Positions 25,218 through 34,657 of a stretch of DNA of 64,000 nucleotides are shown here, piece by piece. Where the stretch lies: assembly GCF_011761475.1 (NCBI RefSeq), contig NZ_JAASRS010000001.1:1178001-1242000 (forward strand), read 5' to 3'. Source of the DNA: Saccharococcus thermophilus (GTDB lineage Bacteria; Bacillota; Bacilli; Bacillales; Anoxybacillaceae). Numbering within the stretch: the first letter of the stretch is position 1; the number at the start of each line of letters is the position of its first letter. The notes beneath the pieces are model-generated. The model searched no databases and had not been told where the DNA came from. It was given only the letters and a program-made list of their open reading frames with translations. The position numbers and the translations under genes are program-made.

Positions 25218-25809
25218 ATGAGCGATATTTTAAAAGAAGTATTGGCTGCGAATGAAGAATATGCTGCTAATTTCGGGGACAAAGCGAATCTGGCAATACC
25301 GCCGAAGCGTCGATTTGCGATTCTGACCTGCATGGACGCACGCCTCGACCCAGCCAAGTTTGCCGGACTTGCGGAAGGCGATGCTCATGTGATCCGAAAT
25401 GCTGGAGGCCGGGCAAGTGACAAGTGACGACGCGATTCGTTCTCTCGTAATCTCGTACAAGCTGTTGGGAACACGGGAATGGTTCGTGATTCACCATACC
25501 GATTGCGGCATGGAGACGTTTACCAATGAAACTATGCGCAATTTGCTCGCTAACAGTCTGGAACCAGCCGAGTTTGACGGGAAAAATTGGCGTGATACAG
25601 GAAAAGGCCCCGGTTCCAGAGCAGGGGAATACATGGAATTTTTGACAATCAGCAACCTTGAACAGAGTGTTATCGACGATGTCGAACGAATTCGTTCCCA
25701 TCCTCTTGTTCCGGGCTATATTACGATCTACGGTTTTATTTACGACGTGAAAAGCGGCCGTTTGATTGAAGTACCTGAAGCAAACCGCATTGGCCGGGCA
25801 ACCATCTGA
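25218..25809 (+). pseudogene. Beta-class carbonic anhydrase, frameshifted by a 7-bp duplication
   Basis: ATG 25218 (AAAGGGTGG upstream) opens [20 protein letters not shown], then TCMDARLDP with the first zinc Cys and its Asp, and [18 protein letters not shown] is duplicated at 25414-25420 and 25421-25427, shifting the frame to a stop. The correct frame resumes as [20 protein letters not shown], with HHTDCGM giving the other zinc ligands, to 25809. Removing one CAAGTGA restores a ~195-residue enzyme. It would hydrate CO2 in the cytoplasm. Apart from the duplication the sequence is undamaged, so the change is recent or an assembly error. Confidence 0.9.
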
Positions 25810-25994
25810 TCATCCGTGTTTTTTCTCGTATTCATTATGACCTTTTTTGACGGTAAAAGCGTCCATGTAATCAAAAGCCGCTTGTTTCGCTTCTTTTCGC
25901 GTACGGGACGGCTTGGATCCATGCATTCTTTCTTGATCAAGATGATGAAGAGGCCAATAGAAGCGTTATCGTAACAGTTGTCGCTTTTTGACAT
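25810..25994 (-). pseudogene. IS3-family OrfB remnant
   Basis: Reading SKSDNCYDNASIGLFIILIK KEC then, after a frameshift, HGSKPSRTRKEAKQAAFDYM, this is the end of an IS150/IS3-type transposase (CYDNA...F...LKKE...T..EAK.A.FDY). No IS ends remain. Positions 25995-26068 hold nothing else. Confidence 0.75.
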
Positions 25995-26068
25995 GTCAAA
26001 ATATCATTTCAATATATTTCACTTTGCTTACTATCGATGGCCTGACAAAATGAAATATAAAACAAGAG

Positions 26069-26107
26069 AACCCACCGCGCCTTTTAACGATGCGTGGTGG
26101 GTTTTTT
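26069..26107 (+). terminator. Hairpin terminator
   Basis: AACCCACCGCGC pairs with GCGTGGTGGGTT, followed by TTTT on the plus strand. Confidence 0.75.
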
Positions 26108-26170
26108 ATGTAATTAAAAAGCACTGTCTTTATTTATGGTATGCTCAACGGTTGGCCTTCTATAAGGGAC

Positions 26171-26353
26171 CTACTTTCCTGAACGTTCTTTTTCCAACAG
26201 TTCAATAATCCGATCCAGTTTTTCTTGCAATTGTTTATTATTTTTTTCGTTTTTCGATACATAGCGAACGACCGACACCAATGAGGCAAGGAAAAAAATA
26301 ATGATCAATATATTAACCAATTGAAACATGATATCTCCAATAGCAATGTTCAT
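26171..26353 (-). CDS. DUF4083 family small membrane protein
   Basis: The protein has 60 residues from ATG 26353 (GGAGGAATGAGG upstream). One transmembrane helix (MFQLVNILIIIFFLASLVSV) is followed by RYVSKNEKNNKQLQEKLDRI, a coiled coil ending in charged residues. This matches DUF4083. The function is unknown. It lies 14 bp downstream of ynfA, so the two may be co-transcribed. Confidence 0.8.
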   Translation of the reverse strand: MNIAIGDIMFQLVNILIIIFFLASLVSVVRYVSKNEKNNKQLQEKLDRIIELLEKERSGK

Positions 26354-26367
26354 CCTCATTCCTCCTG

Positions 26368-26703
26368 CTAATGTCGTGGCGCCCATAACATGACCGAAAC
26401 GCCGATTAAACAAATAACCACCCCAATCCAATCGTATGTATCAGGAGTTTTTTTATCGATTCCCCAGCCCCATAATACCGATAAAACAATAAAAACTCCA
26501 CCATAAGCCGCATACACCCTCCCGAACGAAGGAAAGTGCTGAAACGTAGGGATGACACCGTACAAAATTAAGACGATACTGCCGATGATTCCGTACCAAA
26601 ACGGTCTTCCCTCCCTCAGCCATAGCCAAACAAGATAACCGCCGCCGATTTCCGCTAATCCGGCCAGGAAAAACAACAGAACCGTATAGATGATCAGGAT
26701 CAC
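26368..26703 (-). CDS. YnfA family (UPF0060) membrane protein
   Basis: The protein has 111 residues and four helices; the family blocks [40 protein letters not shown] and [17 protein letters not shown] are all present. YnfA is an SMR-like small transporter candidate whose substrate is not settled. It starts at GTG 26703 inside AGAGGTG, so the exact start is uncertain by a few codons. Confidence 0.92.
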   Translation of the reverse strand: MILIIYTVLLFFLAGLAEIGGGYLVWLWLREGRPFWYGIIGSIVLILYGVIPTFQHFPSFGRVYAAYGGVFIVLSVLWGWGIDKKTPDTYDWIGVVICLIGVSVMLWAPRH

Positions 26704-26862
26704 CTCTTTTATTTATATATGATGATTCTTTCCTATATCTTAATCTTGTTCATTAGCAAATGGCAATCCTTGTTATCGAAAGCATAAAGAAACAACATGA
26801 ATTCTTTTTCCATATTTCTGTTTTATCTTTAACTCCGAAATAATTCCCATTCCAAAAGAAAA

Positions 26863-26890
26863 ACCACCTAATTCGTCAGGAGGTTTTTGA
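26863..26890. terminator. Terminator after the YiaA-like gene
   Basis: AAACCACCT and AGGAGGTTTTT pair imperfectly around AATTCGTC. It lies 17 bp past the stop at 26907 (minus strand). Confidence 0.65.
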
Positions 26891-26906
26891 AACAAAAAAC
26901 GTTTCG

Positions 26907-27164
26907 TTATTTTGATTCTTCTTTTTCAAACTTTTTTGGCATATACTCCTTCTCGTAAGCATCGTCTTCTGCATTGTCTCTAATCGTTTTTTGAAGTACA
27001 AACGAAGACATGATTAAAAAGCAGGCGCATACCGCGTAATATCCTTTCTCGACTAGGGGCGCATCCATATTGTACAATCCAATGAACATAAACGCGCACG
27101 ATAGGACAAAAGAGGTCCAAGCCAAAAACGTAAATGCCTGCGTGTTGCGGCGGCGGTAATTCAT
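26907..27164 (-). CDS. YiaA/YiaB-family inner membrane protein
   Basis: The protein has 85 residues from ATG 27164, behind GAGGGGATGG. Two helices match the YiaA/B two-helix domain (FLAWTSFVLSCAFMFIGLYN and LVEKGYYAVCACFLIMSSFV), followed by a charged tail EDDAYEKEYMPKKF. Function is unknown. It is monocistronic. Confidence 0.82.
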   Translation of the reverse strand: MNYRRRNTQAFTFLAWTSFVLSCAFMFIGLYNMDAPLVEKGYYAVCACFLIMSSFVLQKTIRDNAEDDAYEKEYMPKKFEKEESK

Positions 27165-27422
27165 GACTCCATCCCCTCTCCCATTCAGCTTTTTTATCAT
27201 TGTATTTTATTTGTGATGGCTTGATGCCCTAGATTACATTCTTCGCTCTAGCTCTTTTGCTAAAGATTCCTTTCTTCATTTTTTAGTTTGAACGAGGAAT
27301 TTTATATCCGAGATATTGCTGTTATACGTAATTTTTAAATTTTCAGAACTGTGCATGGACAAAAACTGAAATAAAGCATAAATAATACAGTAACGATTAG
27401 TTCTATTTGGGAGTGAAATGCA

Positions 27423-28586
27423 ATGAAAAGGATAGACTATAAGAGAATGAAGCAAATACGTGCTAAAAAAATAAACACTTTTCAATCTTCAGGAGTTCAA
27501 AAAAAATCTATAGCCCGCTGTTTTCAATGTATAAACAAAAAGAGGACAGAAAAGGGTAATCATGCTATTAGCGAACCAGATACTGAACCAAGCTATGTTG
27601 ATACAGTTGAGCAAATTCCCCATTCTGATTCTAAAATGGCTGATTCCACTGATGTTAAGCATTTTTTTCAGACTGGCCATGGCGATAAAACAAATGATGA
27701 ACCTCAAATCGATTCTGCTTTGGAACCTGTGCATACTTTTGAAACTGGTTTTGCAGATGAAATAAATAATATGCTTGTCAGAAAGGATATAGATGAACCC
27801 AATCGTGCTGATAATGCGGATGAATCTCATAAATACGGAAAAATACGTTCTATGACAATAAAAAGTCCATTCTCCACTTTTGTAGAAATTGACGATTTTC
27901 TTCATCCTCCTGTCTTTGGCGGTACAGTTCAACATACGGCTGAATTTCTTGACCCAGACAACAGACAAACTCCTCAATTAGACACAAAACTACTTCATAC
28001 GACAACTTATTATCCTGAACAGCCTTATTGTTGTTTAGTTTCCTCTAAAATTCACGAAATGATATTTTTTGCTGACACGGTTCGCACTTATGGAACGAAG
28101 AATAAAAAAAATCATTACAAATCAGATGTGGTTCCCGTACATGACTCGCTATCTACCAAAACAAAAGAAACAAATAATCAATCTTGTACTTCTCATGATT
28201 TTATAAAAATTAGAGCTCCAGTTATAGTCGGGGAATACGAAATTGAAATATGTTTAGAAGAAGATGTGGTGTTTGAAGAAGAGATTATGAAAGTGAACGA
28301 AATCTCTAAAGAGGTTGTACTGACAAATTGCAAATTTGTACCTACGCAATTTTCTCCATCATTGAGTAATGGAACATGTACGGCATTAAAAGGAAATTTA
28401 TTTATAGAAGGATATATACATCAAAATATTGGGTATACTGCAGTTTCCAATAAAAATACGGGTTCCATACAAAAAGACCCAGCAACTCAATTACATCAAT
28501 TATGCCAAAAAATTGTATTGGATTTAATCATTCATTTACTGCAAGTACAACCAGTTCGAGTCCATTATGATGGCAAAGGGATCTAG
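27423..28586 (+). CDS. Spore-surface-like protein (BC_2427-type)
   Basis: The protein has 387 residues from ATG 27423 with GGGAGTG upstream. Residues 1-130 are low-complexity and charged. The second half shares blocks with the next gene: VPVVLAE-like IRAPVIVGEYEIEICLEEDV, TKNVFLEQVKLVP-like SKEVVLTNCKFVPTQF, GNLFIEGYIHQNIGY and KIVLDLIIHLLQVQPV. A sheet of such blocks is seen in DUF3794/CsxC-type proteins of spore coat or exosporium. Together with the next gene it looks like a tandem paralogous pair expressed late in sporulation. The name is from memory of the family. Confidence 0.65.
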   Translation: MKRIDYKRMKQIRAKKINTFQSSGVQKKSIARCFQCINKKRTEKGNHAISEPDTEPSYVDTVEQIPHSDSKMADSTDVKHFFQTGHGDKTNDEPQIDSALEPVHTFETGFADEINNMLVRKDIDEPNRADNADESHKYGKIRSMTIKSPFSTFVEIDDFLHPPVFGGTVQHTAEFLDPDNRQTPQLDTKLLHTTTYYPEQPYCCLVSSKIHEMIFFADTVRTYGTKNKKNHYKSDVVPVHDSLSTKTKETNNQSCTSHDFIKIRAPVIVGEYEIEICLEEDVVFEEEIMKVNEISKEVVLTNCKFVPTQFSPSLSNGTCTALKGNLFIEGYIHQNIGYTAVSNKNTGSIQKDPATQLHQLCQKIVLDLIIHLLQVQPVRVHYDGKGI

Positions 28587-28728
28587 AAGATAATCGAACG
28601 TATCTACTAATTTAAAAATGAGAAAAATCACTATTATACTACCCTATACTTTCAAATGAATGCTGAATATTGTATTAACGTAGAGCTTGAGAAAAGCTCA
28701 AAAAAAATATATAAGGAGTGGATTATTT

Positions 28729-29493
28729 ATGAGCTTTGGGTCATCTTGCAATAAAGGCGGACAACCAACCCCACCAGCTTGTCCAGTAACAGCGACAGAA
28801 CAAATCCCATTATCCAATGAAAATACCCCGGTAATCCAAACACCAGGTCTTACGCCAACTCTTAAAGTTCCGGTTGTACTAGCAGAGAAAACCATTCAAG
28901 TTGTTTTAGAGGCAGACATTCCACTTAGCCCAGCAGCAACTGAAATTAAGAGAGTGACAAAGAATGTATTTCTAGAACAAGTGAAACTGGTACCTGTTAG
29001 ATTTGAGCGTATTGGCACAACTGACTTTTTTAGAGTCACAAGAGCTAAATTATTTATATCAGGTTTCATTCGGAAAGATATTGAATATGCTTCCAGTGCA
29101 TGTAATGGAACACTTCAGGATCGAATTGCGGAAGTTCCGTTTTCTGGTTTTACAGAAATTACAGCTGATCAGTTCCTCACGTTCCCAATTATAGGTATTT
29201 CAGAAGACAGCAAAGCTTTCTTCCTTAATGAGAAAAACGACTTAACTCCTCGCTTAGATAAATTTTTCTTCCAAAATCTCGTCAAATATAATGAACAACC
29301 ATACGGCGAATTAGTAGGTGCAAATTTCTACGAACTTGATTTTTCACCAGTTAATGTAGACATCAGAGGGCAATTTAGCACGTTGCGCGAAAAAATCGTC
29401 ATGGACCTTACTGTAAAAGTATTGCAAGTCCAACAAATGCAAGTTGCGGCTACACTAATAACTCCAACTTTCCCTGAAGGTACTGTTGATTGA
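28729..29493 (+). CDS. CsxC-family spore coat/exosporium protein
   Basis: The protein has 254 residues from ATG 28729 behind AAGGAGTGG. It starts MSFGSSCNKGGQPTPPACPV, a short Cys-rich lead, then VPVVLAEKTIQVVLEADIPL, TKNVFLEQVKLVPVRFERIG, RAKLFISGFIRKDIEYASSA and FSTLREKIVMDLTVKVLQVQ. These match the CsxC/DUF3794-like fold. It parallels the upstream gene block by block but lacks its long N-terminal region. It is 142 bp downstream of it and may have its own promoter. Structural role in the spore surface is inferred from the family. Confidence 0.75.
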   Translation: MSFGSSCNKGGQPTPPACPVTATEQIPLSNENTPVIQTPGLTPTLKVPVVLAEKTIQVVLEADIPLSPAATEIKRVTKNVFLEQVKLVPVRFERIGTTDFFRVTRAKLFISGFIRKDIEYASSACNGTLQDRIAEVPFSGFTEITADQFLTFPIIGISEDSKAFFLNEKNDLTPRLDKFFFQNLVKYNEQPYGELVGANFYELDFSPVNVDIRGQFSTLREKIVMDLTVKVLQVQQMQVAATLITPTFPEGTVD

Positions 29494-29681
29494 TAACAAG
29501 TTTTCCACTAAGGGCAGAAAAACGGAAGGTTAGACATATTTCGATTTTTGCACAATCTGAACCACAAAGTTGAATGAATCTTTGAAAAGGTAAAGCCAAA
29601 AATCGCAAAAACAGCCTGTGAAGCAGAGATAGTACAGGAACACGTTTCATGCAACTCTCATTGACATACTAAGCTGTTCAT

Positions 29682-29740
29682 GAGACAAGGAAGCTCCTTT
29701 CCAAAATTATTCTATCGAAGGAATGCTTCCTTGTCTCTTT
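29682..29740 (+). terminator. Terminator after the spore-surface pair
   Basis: GAGACAAGGAAGC pairs with GCTTCCTTGTCTC over a 30-nt loop, followed by TTTTTC. Positions 29494-29681 hold no gene I can support. Confidence 0.75.
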
Positions 29741-29822
29741 TTCTATGGGTTCATGATTTTTGAATTCGTTTTTGTTTCACTCCCTTATGAACAGATGTAT
29801 TTTTGCATCGTACATGGATCAT

Positions 29823-30962
29823 TCAGTTTGCAGCCGAACGTAAGAATGATTTAAATCGAAGGAGACCGATCAACAATCCCACTATCCCGAACACTAATAA
29901 CACCATCAATGTTGGCCATATATCATTTAGATGAGCACCGCGGATAATCACATCCTGCATACCTTTTTGTGCCCAAAATTGCGGAGTATAGTGAGCAATC
30001 GTTTGAAGCGCACTTGGCAACATATCGTAAGGAACCCATAATCCGCCGAGGGCAGCACCTCCTAATGTAATGAGCATGGTAATACCTCTACCTTGGTTTT
30101 CTCCTTTAACTAGGAAAGAGACGGCTAACCCGAGACCGGTACCACAAATGCTAAGACAAAGAATAATCAGGCTGATCGCACCAAGATCTCCTAAATGAAG
30201 ATCATAGACAAAGTGACCAAATGTTAACAGGATCGTACATTGAATAAGTACGGAAATGATAGCTGGAATCCACATACCAATGAGGTACTCTAGAGGATTC
30301 ATTGGCGTGCTTCGCAATCGTGAGATCATCCCCGACTCTTTCTCGCGCAGAAAACTCCGCAACATGACTAAGATAATAAAGAAGACAAACATTACCGTGT
30401 AACCAGGAACAATTTGTTCAATAGCACGAATATGCACGGCATTTTCTTTCATCTCTTTAATTTGAATAGGTGGTTGTAAAATATGGGTAATTTCCGCTTT
30501 TGTTTTCCCCATGCTTGCTAAGGTACTGGATAGCTTATATTCTCGGTACTGGTTCGCCACAGAATTTAAAATAGCTTGAATCGGTGCGGAAGATGCACTA
30601 TTAGCAGCATCATGATAAAATAAAACATTCACTGGATCTCCTGTCTGCAGGTTATGAAACCCCTTAGGAATAACAAGAAGCGAAGCTAGTTTACCGTTTT
30701 TGATTTGCTGTACCTGCTTATGAACCGATGTCTGAACTTCTTTTACTTGAATTCCTGGGATTTGATCTAGGTGATGGAGGAAATCTTTTGATGCTGAAGA
30801 GTGGTCTTGATCGACATATTGGATAGTCAATGATACATCATTTGTATCGTCAAAAATGGAGCCGAACACGACAGTGAAGAGAATTGGTAAGACAATTAGA
30901 AAGAAAAAATTTCCTTTTTCTTTTACTAAAAGTTTGAGTTCTTTGATTATAATACTTTTCAT
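29823..30962 (-). CDS. ABC-2 type transporter permease
   Basis: The protein has 379 residues. One N-terminal helix (GNFFFLIVLPILFTVVFGSI), a large extracellular domain (~30-175, YVDQDHSSASKDFLHHLDQI...), then five helices with the ABC-2 signature around IVPGYTVMFVFFIILVMLRS, REKESGMISRLRSTPMNPLEY and ALGGLWVPYDMLPSALQTIA. It starts at ATG 30962, 38 bp after the ATPase gene, forming an exporter. Such pairs export drugs or antimicrobial peptides. The substrate is not evident. Confidence 0.92.
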   Translation of the reverse strand: MKSIIIKELKLLVKEKGNFFFLIVLPILFTVVFGSIFDDTNDVSLTIQYVDQDHSSASKDFLHHLDQIPGIQVKEVQTSVHKQVQQIKNGKLASLLVIPKGFHNLQTGDPVNVLFYHDAANSASSAPIQAILNSVANQYREYKLSSTLASMGKTKAEITHILQPPIQIKEMKENAVHIRAIEQIVPGYTVMFVFFIILVMLRSFLREKESGMISRLRSTPMNPLEYLIGMWIPAIISVLIQCTILLTFGHFVYDLHLGDLGAISLIILCLSICGTGLGLAVSFLVKGENQGRGITMLITLGGAALGGLWVPYDMLPSALQTIAHYTPQFWAQKGMQDVIIRGAHLNDIWPTLMVLLVFGIVGLLIGLLRFKSFLRSAAN

Positions 30963-31000
30963 ATGGCATTCTCTTTTCCTTTCTTTTTGTTATTCTACAG

Positions 31001-31921
31001 TTAATCTCTTAAATTCGTACCTGTAAGCGATAAAAAAACTGATTCGAGTGTAGGACGGCTGATCTCCAATTCTTTTATTTCAATTCCCTGGTTCTCAGCC
31101 TTTTGTAAAACTTCTTTCACGGCGAACATCACATGATTGGTTTCAATGACCCAGCCGCTGCCTTTACGATACGTTTTGGCGGCATCGGGAATATTTACAA
31201 TCTTCTCTAGCCCTTTCCCTTCCACATAAATAGCTTTATGACTATATCGGTCTAATAGTTCTTTTAAAGGCTCTTGGGTAAGAACGACCCCGTTGTCAAT
31301 AATGGCAACACTGTTACATAGAATTTCGACTTCTTCCATATAGTGTGTAGAATATATGATGGTCACTCCTTCGCCCAATAAGGAACGAATCATTTCAAAA
31401 ATATGATTACGCGATTGCGGATCAATTCCTACAGTTGGCTCATCAAGAATTAGCAACTGGGGTTGATGAAGCAAGGCTGCGGCAATATTCACTCGTCTCT
31501 TCATCCCTCCGGAGAAGGTATTTACCGCATCTTTTGCCCGCTCTGTAAGGCCGGTTTGTTCTAATACTTCCGCGATTCGCTGCTTTAACTTTGTTCCGCG
31601 AACTCCGTACATTTCTCCAAAAAATACAAGGTTATCATAGGCACTCAGTTGTTCGTATAATGTGATCGCTTGTGGTACATATCCAACTAGACGACGAATA
31701 GCATGCCGTTGTTTCACGGAATCCATTCCTAATATGGTAGCAGTTCCGCTATCAGCCTCGATGATCCCTGCAAGAATTTTCATCGTCGTTGATTTACCAG
31801 CTCCATTTGGCCCTAACAAACCTAAACAAGTTCCTTTTGGTACAGTAAATGTAACGTCTTTCAAGGCTTGTTTCTTGCCGTATGCTTTTTTCAAATGTTT
31901 TACATCTAATACGGTCTCCAT
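31001..31921 (-). CDS. ABC transporter ATP-binding protein
   Basis: The protein has 306 residues from ATG 31921 (METVLDVKHL), chosen for AAGGAGG 7 bases upstream. Walker A GPNGAGKST, Q-loop YVPQAITLYEQ, signature TFSGGMKRRVNIA, Walker B LLILDEPTVGIDPQ and the H-loop YSTHYMEE are intact. The C-terminal ~80 residues (IKELEISRPTLESVFLSLTG) are typical of DrrA/NatA-type exporters. It powers the downstream ABC-2 permease. The two genes form one operon. Confidence 0.95.
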   Translation of the reverse strand: METVLDVKHLKKAYGKKQALKDVTFTVPKGTCLGLLGPNGAGKSTTMKILAGIIEADSGTATILGMDSVKQRHAIRRLVGYVPQAITLYEQLSAYDNLVFFGEMYGVRGTKLKQRIAEVLEQTGLTERAKDAVNTFSGGMKRRVNIAAALLHQPQLLILDEPTVGIDPQSRNHIFEMIRSLLGEGVTIIYSTHYMEEVEILCNSVAIIDNGVVLTQEPLKELLDRYSHKAIYVEGKGLEKIVNIPDAAKTYRKGSGWVIETNHVMFAVKEVLQKAENQGIEIKELEISRPTLESVFLSLTGTNLRD

Positions 31922-32270
31922 ATGCATCCTCCTTAGGATGTTGATCAAATTTCGTTCTTTTCCTCTCATTAAGTCAGCATGTAGGTTGTAGTTTCATATT
32001 TTTTATTTTTTTGAAAAACAAACATTATCACTCCTCTTCCAATTTGATGCTTTGCTGACTGGATACATAAGTGAAATAACATACTATGATAAGAATAAAA
32101 TAAGGAGATACAGTACAACCTTGATCGTTACAGTCGACGGTAATTGATTCTCAATCAACTGTTGTAAATGCGTATAATGAAAACGAATCGTAAATAAAGA
32201 GCAATTAGGGGACGGAAATTATATCGTAAATAATATTCTAATAATTTTAATATTTATCAATATTATAACA

Positions 32271-32413
32271 TCACTGTGCCCATTGGTCTAATGATTTTCC
32301 ATACTCTTATCTGATATCATCGGTGTGTTTGTGTACGATGATTTTTCTATTTTTTAAAACAATGACCTCATCTAGCATTCTTTCCATGCACGTAATCAAT
32401 TGAGAAGAATTAA
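32271..32413 (-). pseudogene. ABC ATPase C-terminal remnant
   Basis: The minus-strand frame SSQLITCMERMLDEVIVLKN, then RKIIVHKHTDDIR, TAA, EYGKSLDQWAQ, stop, is the end of a YtrB-like ABC ATPase (...E.MLDEVI.L..GKI..H..TDDIREEYGKS.D). It has an in-frame stop and no nucleotide-binding part. Positions 31922-32270 otherwise show no gene; TTGATTCTCAATCAACTG at 32150-32167 is a small dyad. Confidence 0.65.
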
Positions 32414-32559
32414 CATGCTGCTATCTTCCACATAAAATTAAAGTTAATAACTGATTGACACGCAGTGTTTGGTTCATGATAAAAGTACTCTTTCTCCTCT
32501 TGATAATACTTTTCAATTAAGATAATAATTTCTTTTTTTCCAAAGCCCAAAGTCTTCAT
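32410..32559 (-). CDS. Possible 49-aa peptide
   Basis: ATG 32559 follows ACAGGAA and opens MKTLGFGKKEIIILIEKYYQ, then EEKEYFYHEPNTACQSVINF, to a stop at 32410. Codon use is protein-like. It overlaps the ABC remnant's 5' edge and is probably another remnant. Not recognised. Positions 32560-32765 hold nothing else. Confidence 0.3.
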   Translation of the reverse strand: MKTLGFGKKEIIILIEKYYQEEKEYFYHEPNTACQSVINFNFMWKIAAC

Positions 32560-32765
32560 TTCCTGTGGAAATTTTTAGATTGGTGATGTACTAGCGGATT
32601 GAGGTGTCGGAAGTTATTGAAAGGGGATCGTCGCTGATGGCATCTATAATTTTCACGTGGTTGGCATGAGATGCGTAAAAACAAATTTGCCATTCCTTTA
32701 CCCCTTAAATTCCAATATAATTACAAAAAATCATCCTGTAATTTGCAGGATGACTTATCAAATAA

Positions 32766-32795
32766 AAGAGCTGAATTCCTTACAACTCAGCTCAT
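32766..32795 (-). terminator. Terminator of the ferritin-like gene
   Basis: GAGCTGA and TCAGCTC enclose a 12-nt loop; on the minus strand TTTTATTT follows. The stop codon sits at the foot of the stem. Confidence 0.8.
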
Positions 32796-33244
32796 TTATT
32801 CTTTATAAAATAGTATAGGAACCATACTGCATGGTTTTGCTCATCTGCTGCTGCACGGCGAAAAACATCTTTGATATATGGATTGTTTGTCTCCTCAGCA
32901 ATATCTAGGTAAAAGTCAACCGTTTCCTGTTCATCTTTCAAGGCATATTCTAATCCCTTAACGTAGGTATTAGGACATTTCTCAATAATTTTTACATTAG
33001 GCTGCATACCTGTCAGATTTACATATATTTGTGTAAACCGTTGATAGTGTTTTATTTCATCGTCACGAATTTCAAGGATTTTAACCCTTTGCTTATCCGT
33101 AGGAGCCATTTTGGCTAATTTAGCATAACATTGAATGGCGCTATATTGTCCGCTAATTGCCTTTTCAATGTCACGTATTAATTTATCTGATTGTATGCTT
33201 GATTGTCTGTTAAGGTTAGCATAGTTGTAAATATATGGATACAT
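32792..33244 (-). CDS. Ferritin-like (rubrerythrin-type) protein, YhjR-like
   Basis: The protein has 150 residues from ATG 33244, behind GGGAGGAC. It opens MYPYIYNYANLNRQSSIQSD. The four-helix bundle shows iron ligands: EKAISGQYSAIQCYAKLA, IRDDEIKHYQRF (ExxH), LKDEQETVDFYLDIAEE and ADEQNHAVWFLYYF (ExxH). Relatives in Bacillus (YhjR) are sporulation proteins. A diiron role is inferred from the family. Confidence 0.8.
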   Translation of the reverse strand: MYPYIYNYANLNRQSSIQSDKLIRDIEKAISGQYSAIQCYAKLAKMAPTDKQRVKILEIRDDEIKHYQRFTQIYVNLTGMQPNVKIIEKCPNTYVKGLEYALKDEQETVDFYLDIAEETNNPYIKDVFRRAAADEQNHAVWFLYYFIKNK

Positions 33245-33372
33245 TATAGGTCCTCCCCAATATTTATTCATCTTCATATTATGATGAATATAACATTGGG
33301 TGCATGTTTTACGGTCCCTTTTCCCCTCGGCTATCCATTTGCCAAATTAGCATTTCGTAAGCGAAACTCATT

Positions 33373-33744
33373 CTATAAAGTGATGAAAAAATAGTAACCA
33401 AACAACAGCGTCATCATCAGCATTAACGTTGCTAAAAACAACACGAGCGGACGGGAGGTGCGAAATGTTTGCTCGTTGATTTGTTTAGCTTTTTGGAAAT
33501 AGCCAATGGTCGAGAAGATGATGGTGCATATTCCCGTGACCACCGATAATATGCCGATTGTCTGTACTGCCGCTGTTGATAAAACGTGAGCAGATGACCG
33601 GATATGTAAATTAATGATCAAAAAACCAATGCCTGTGATGGCAATCGCAGTGCGAATCCAGGCTAAAAATGTTCGTTCGTTGGCTAAGTGTTGCTGAATG
33701 TATTTGGAGTCTTCCGTTGTCGTTTGCGTTTTTTCCTTCATCAT
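33373..33744 (-). CDS. YidH family (DUF202) membrane protein
   Basis: The protein has 123 residues from ATG 33744 (AAAGGTG upstream; an in-frame GTG at 33753 sits in that site). It has the family signature HLANERTFLAWIRTAIAITG and three helices. DUF202 proteins are small membrane proteins of unsettled function. Monocistronic. Confidence 0.88.
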   Translation of the reverse strand: MMKEKTQTTTEDSKYIQQHLANERTFLAWIRTAIAITGIGFLIINLHIRSSAHVLSTAAVQTIGILSVVTGICTIIFSTIGYFQKAKQINEQTFRTSRPLVLFLATLMLMMTLLFGYYFFITL

Positions 33745-34003
33745 TCCATGCACCTTTCACTACTTAACACATCATTTTACAAAAAAATTCTCTTCCCTAG
33801 TAAACGATATCAGCCTTTAGCCGCTCTGTCTACTAGTAAGGAGAATCACATCATTTTTCCCAATGTAAAACATTTCATGCATTATCATTAGTACAAAACA
33901 ATATTATCAGAAAATTAACAAATAATCTCCCTTATACCTTTATAATAATAGTAAACAAAACTTTGGAAAATGCACTAGTTACTATTTAGATGGAGGTGTC
34001 ATC

Positions 34004-34498
34004 ATGAGCGTCGGCCAGGAATACTTAAAGGTTGTAAGAAAACAGTTTTTGGACATGAAAATGACTGCGGAACGCGCCATGGAACAATTGTCCGACGATG
34101 AGCTTTTTTATCGTTTGAACGAAGAATCCAATAGTATTGCCATCATTGTCAAACATATGAGCGGCAATATGATTTCCCGCTGGACCGACTTTTTCCATTC
34201 AGACGGTGAAAAACCAAATCGCGACCGCGATGCGGAATTCATTAACGATTGGAGCACTCGGGAAGAAGTTCTCGCCTGCTGGGAAAAAGGCTGGAACACA
34301 TTTTTCACTACATTAAATGAAATCACCGAAAATAACCTGTTAAAAACCGTGACGATTCGAAATGAACCGCATTCCGTCATTCAAGCCATTGAAAGGCAAA
34401 TGTACCATTACTCCTATCATATCGGGCAAATTGTTTATATCGCGAAACAAATTAAGTCTACAGACTGGAAAACGTTGACGATACCAAGAAAAAAATAA
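34004..34498 (+). CDS. DUF1572 / DinB-superfamily protein
   Basis: The protein has 164 residues from ATG 34004 (GATGGAGGTG upstream). The helical bundle carries the metal-binding His pattern of the superfamily: IAIIVKHMSGNMISRWTDFF near residue 50 and MYHYSYHIGQIVYIAKQI near 140. The family includes bacillithiol-dependent transferases and many unknown members. No neighbour suggests a partner. Confidence 0.82.
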   Translation: MSVGQEYLKVVRKQFLDMKMTAERAMEQLSDDELFYRLNEESNSIAIIVKHMSGNMISRWTDFFHSDGEKPNRDRDAEFINDWSTREEVLACWEKGWNTFFTTLNEITENNLLKTVTIRNEPHSVIQAIERQMYHYSYHIGQIVYIAKQIKSTDWKTLTIPRKK

Positions 34499-34657
34499 AA
34501 AAGATGGAGAACATCCACCTCTCCACGTCCCAATAACAGGAGATATTTACATGATTTTATAAATGTTTAACAAACTGCTTATACCTCCCTTTATCATTTT
34601 GCCAAGAAGTCCCCCCACCTCTAAGCAGTGCTCAGGTGGGGGCGAAGTGAAGACAGC

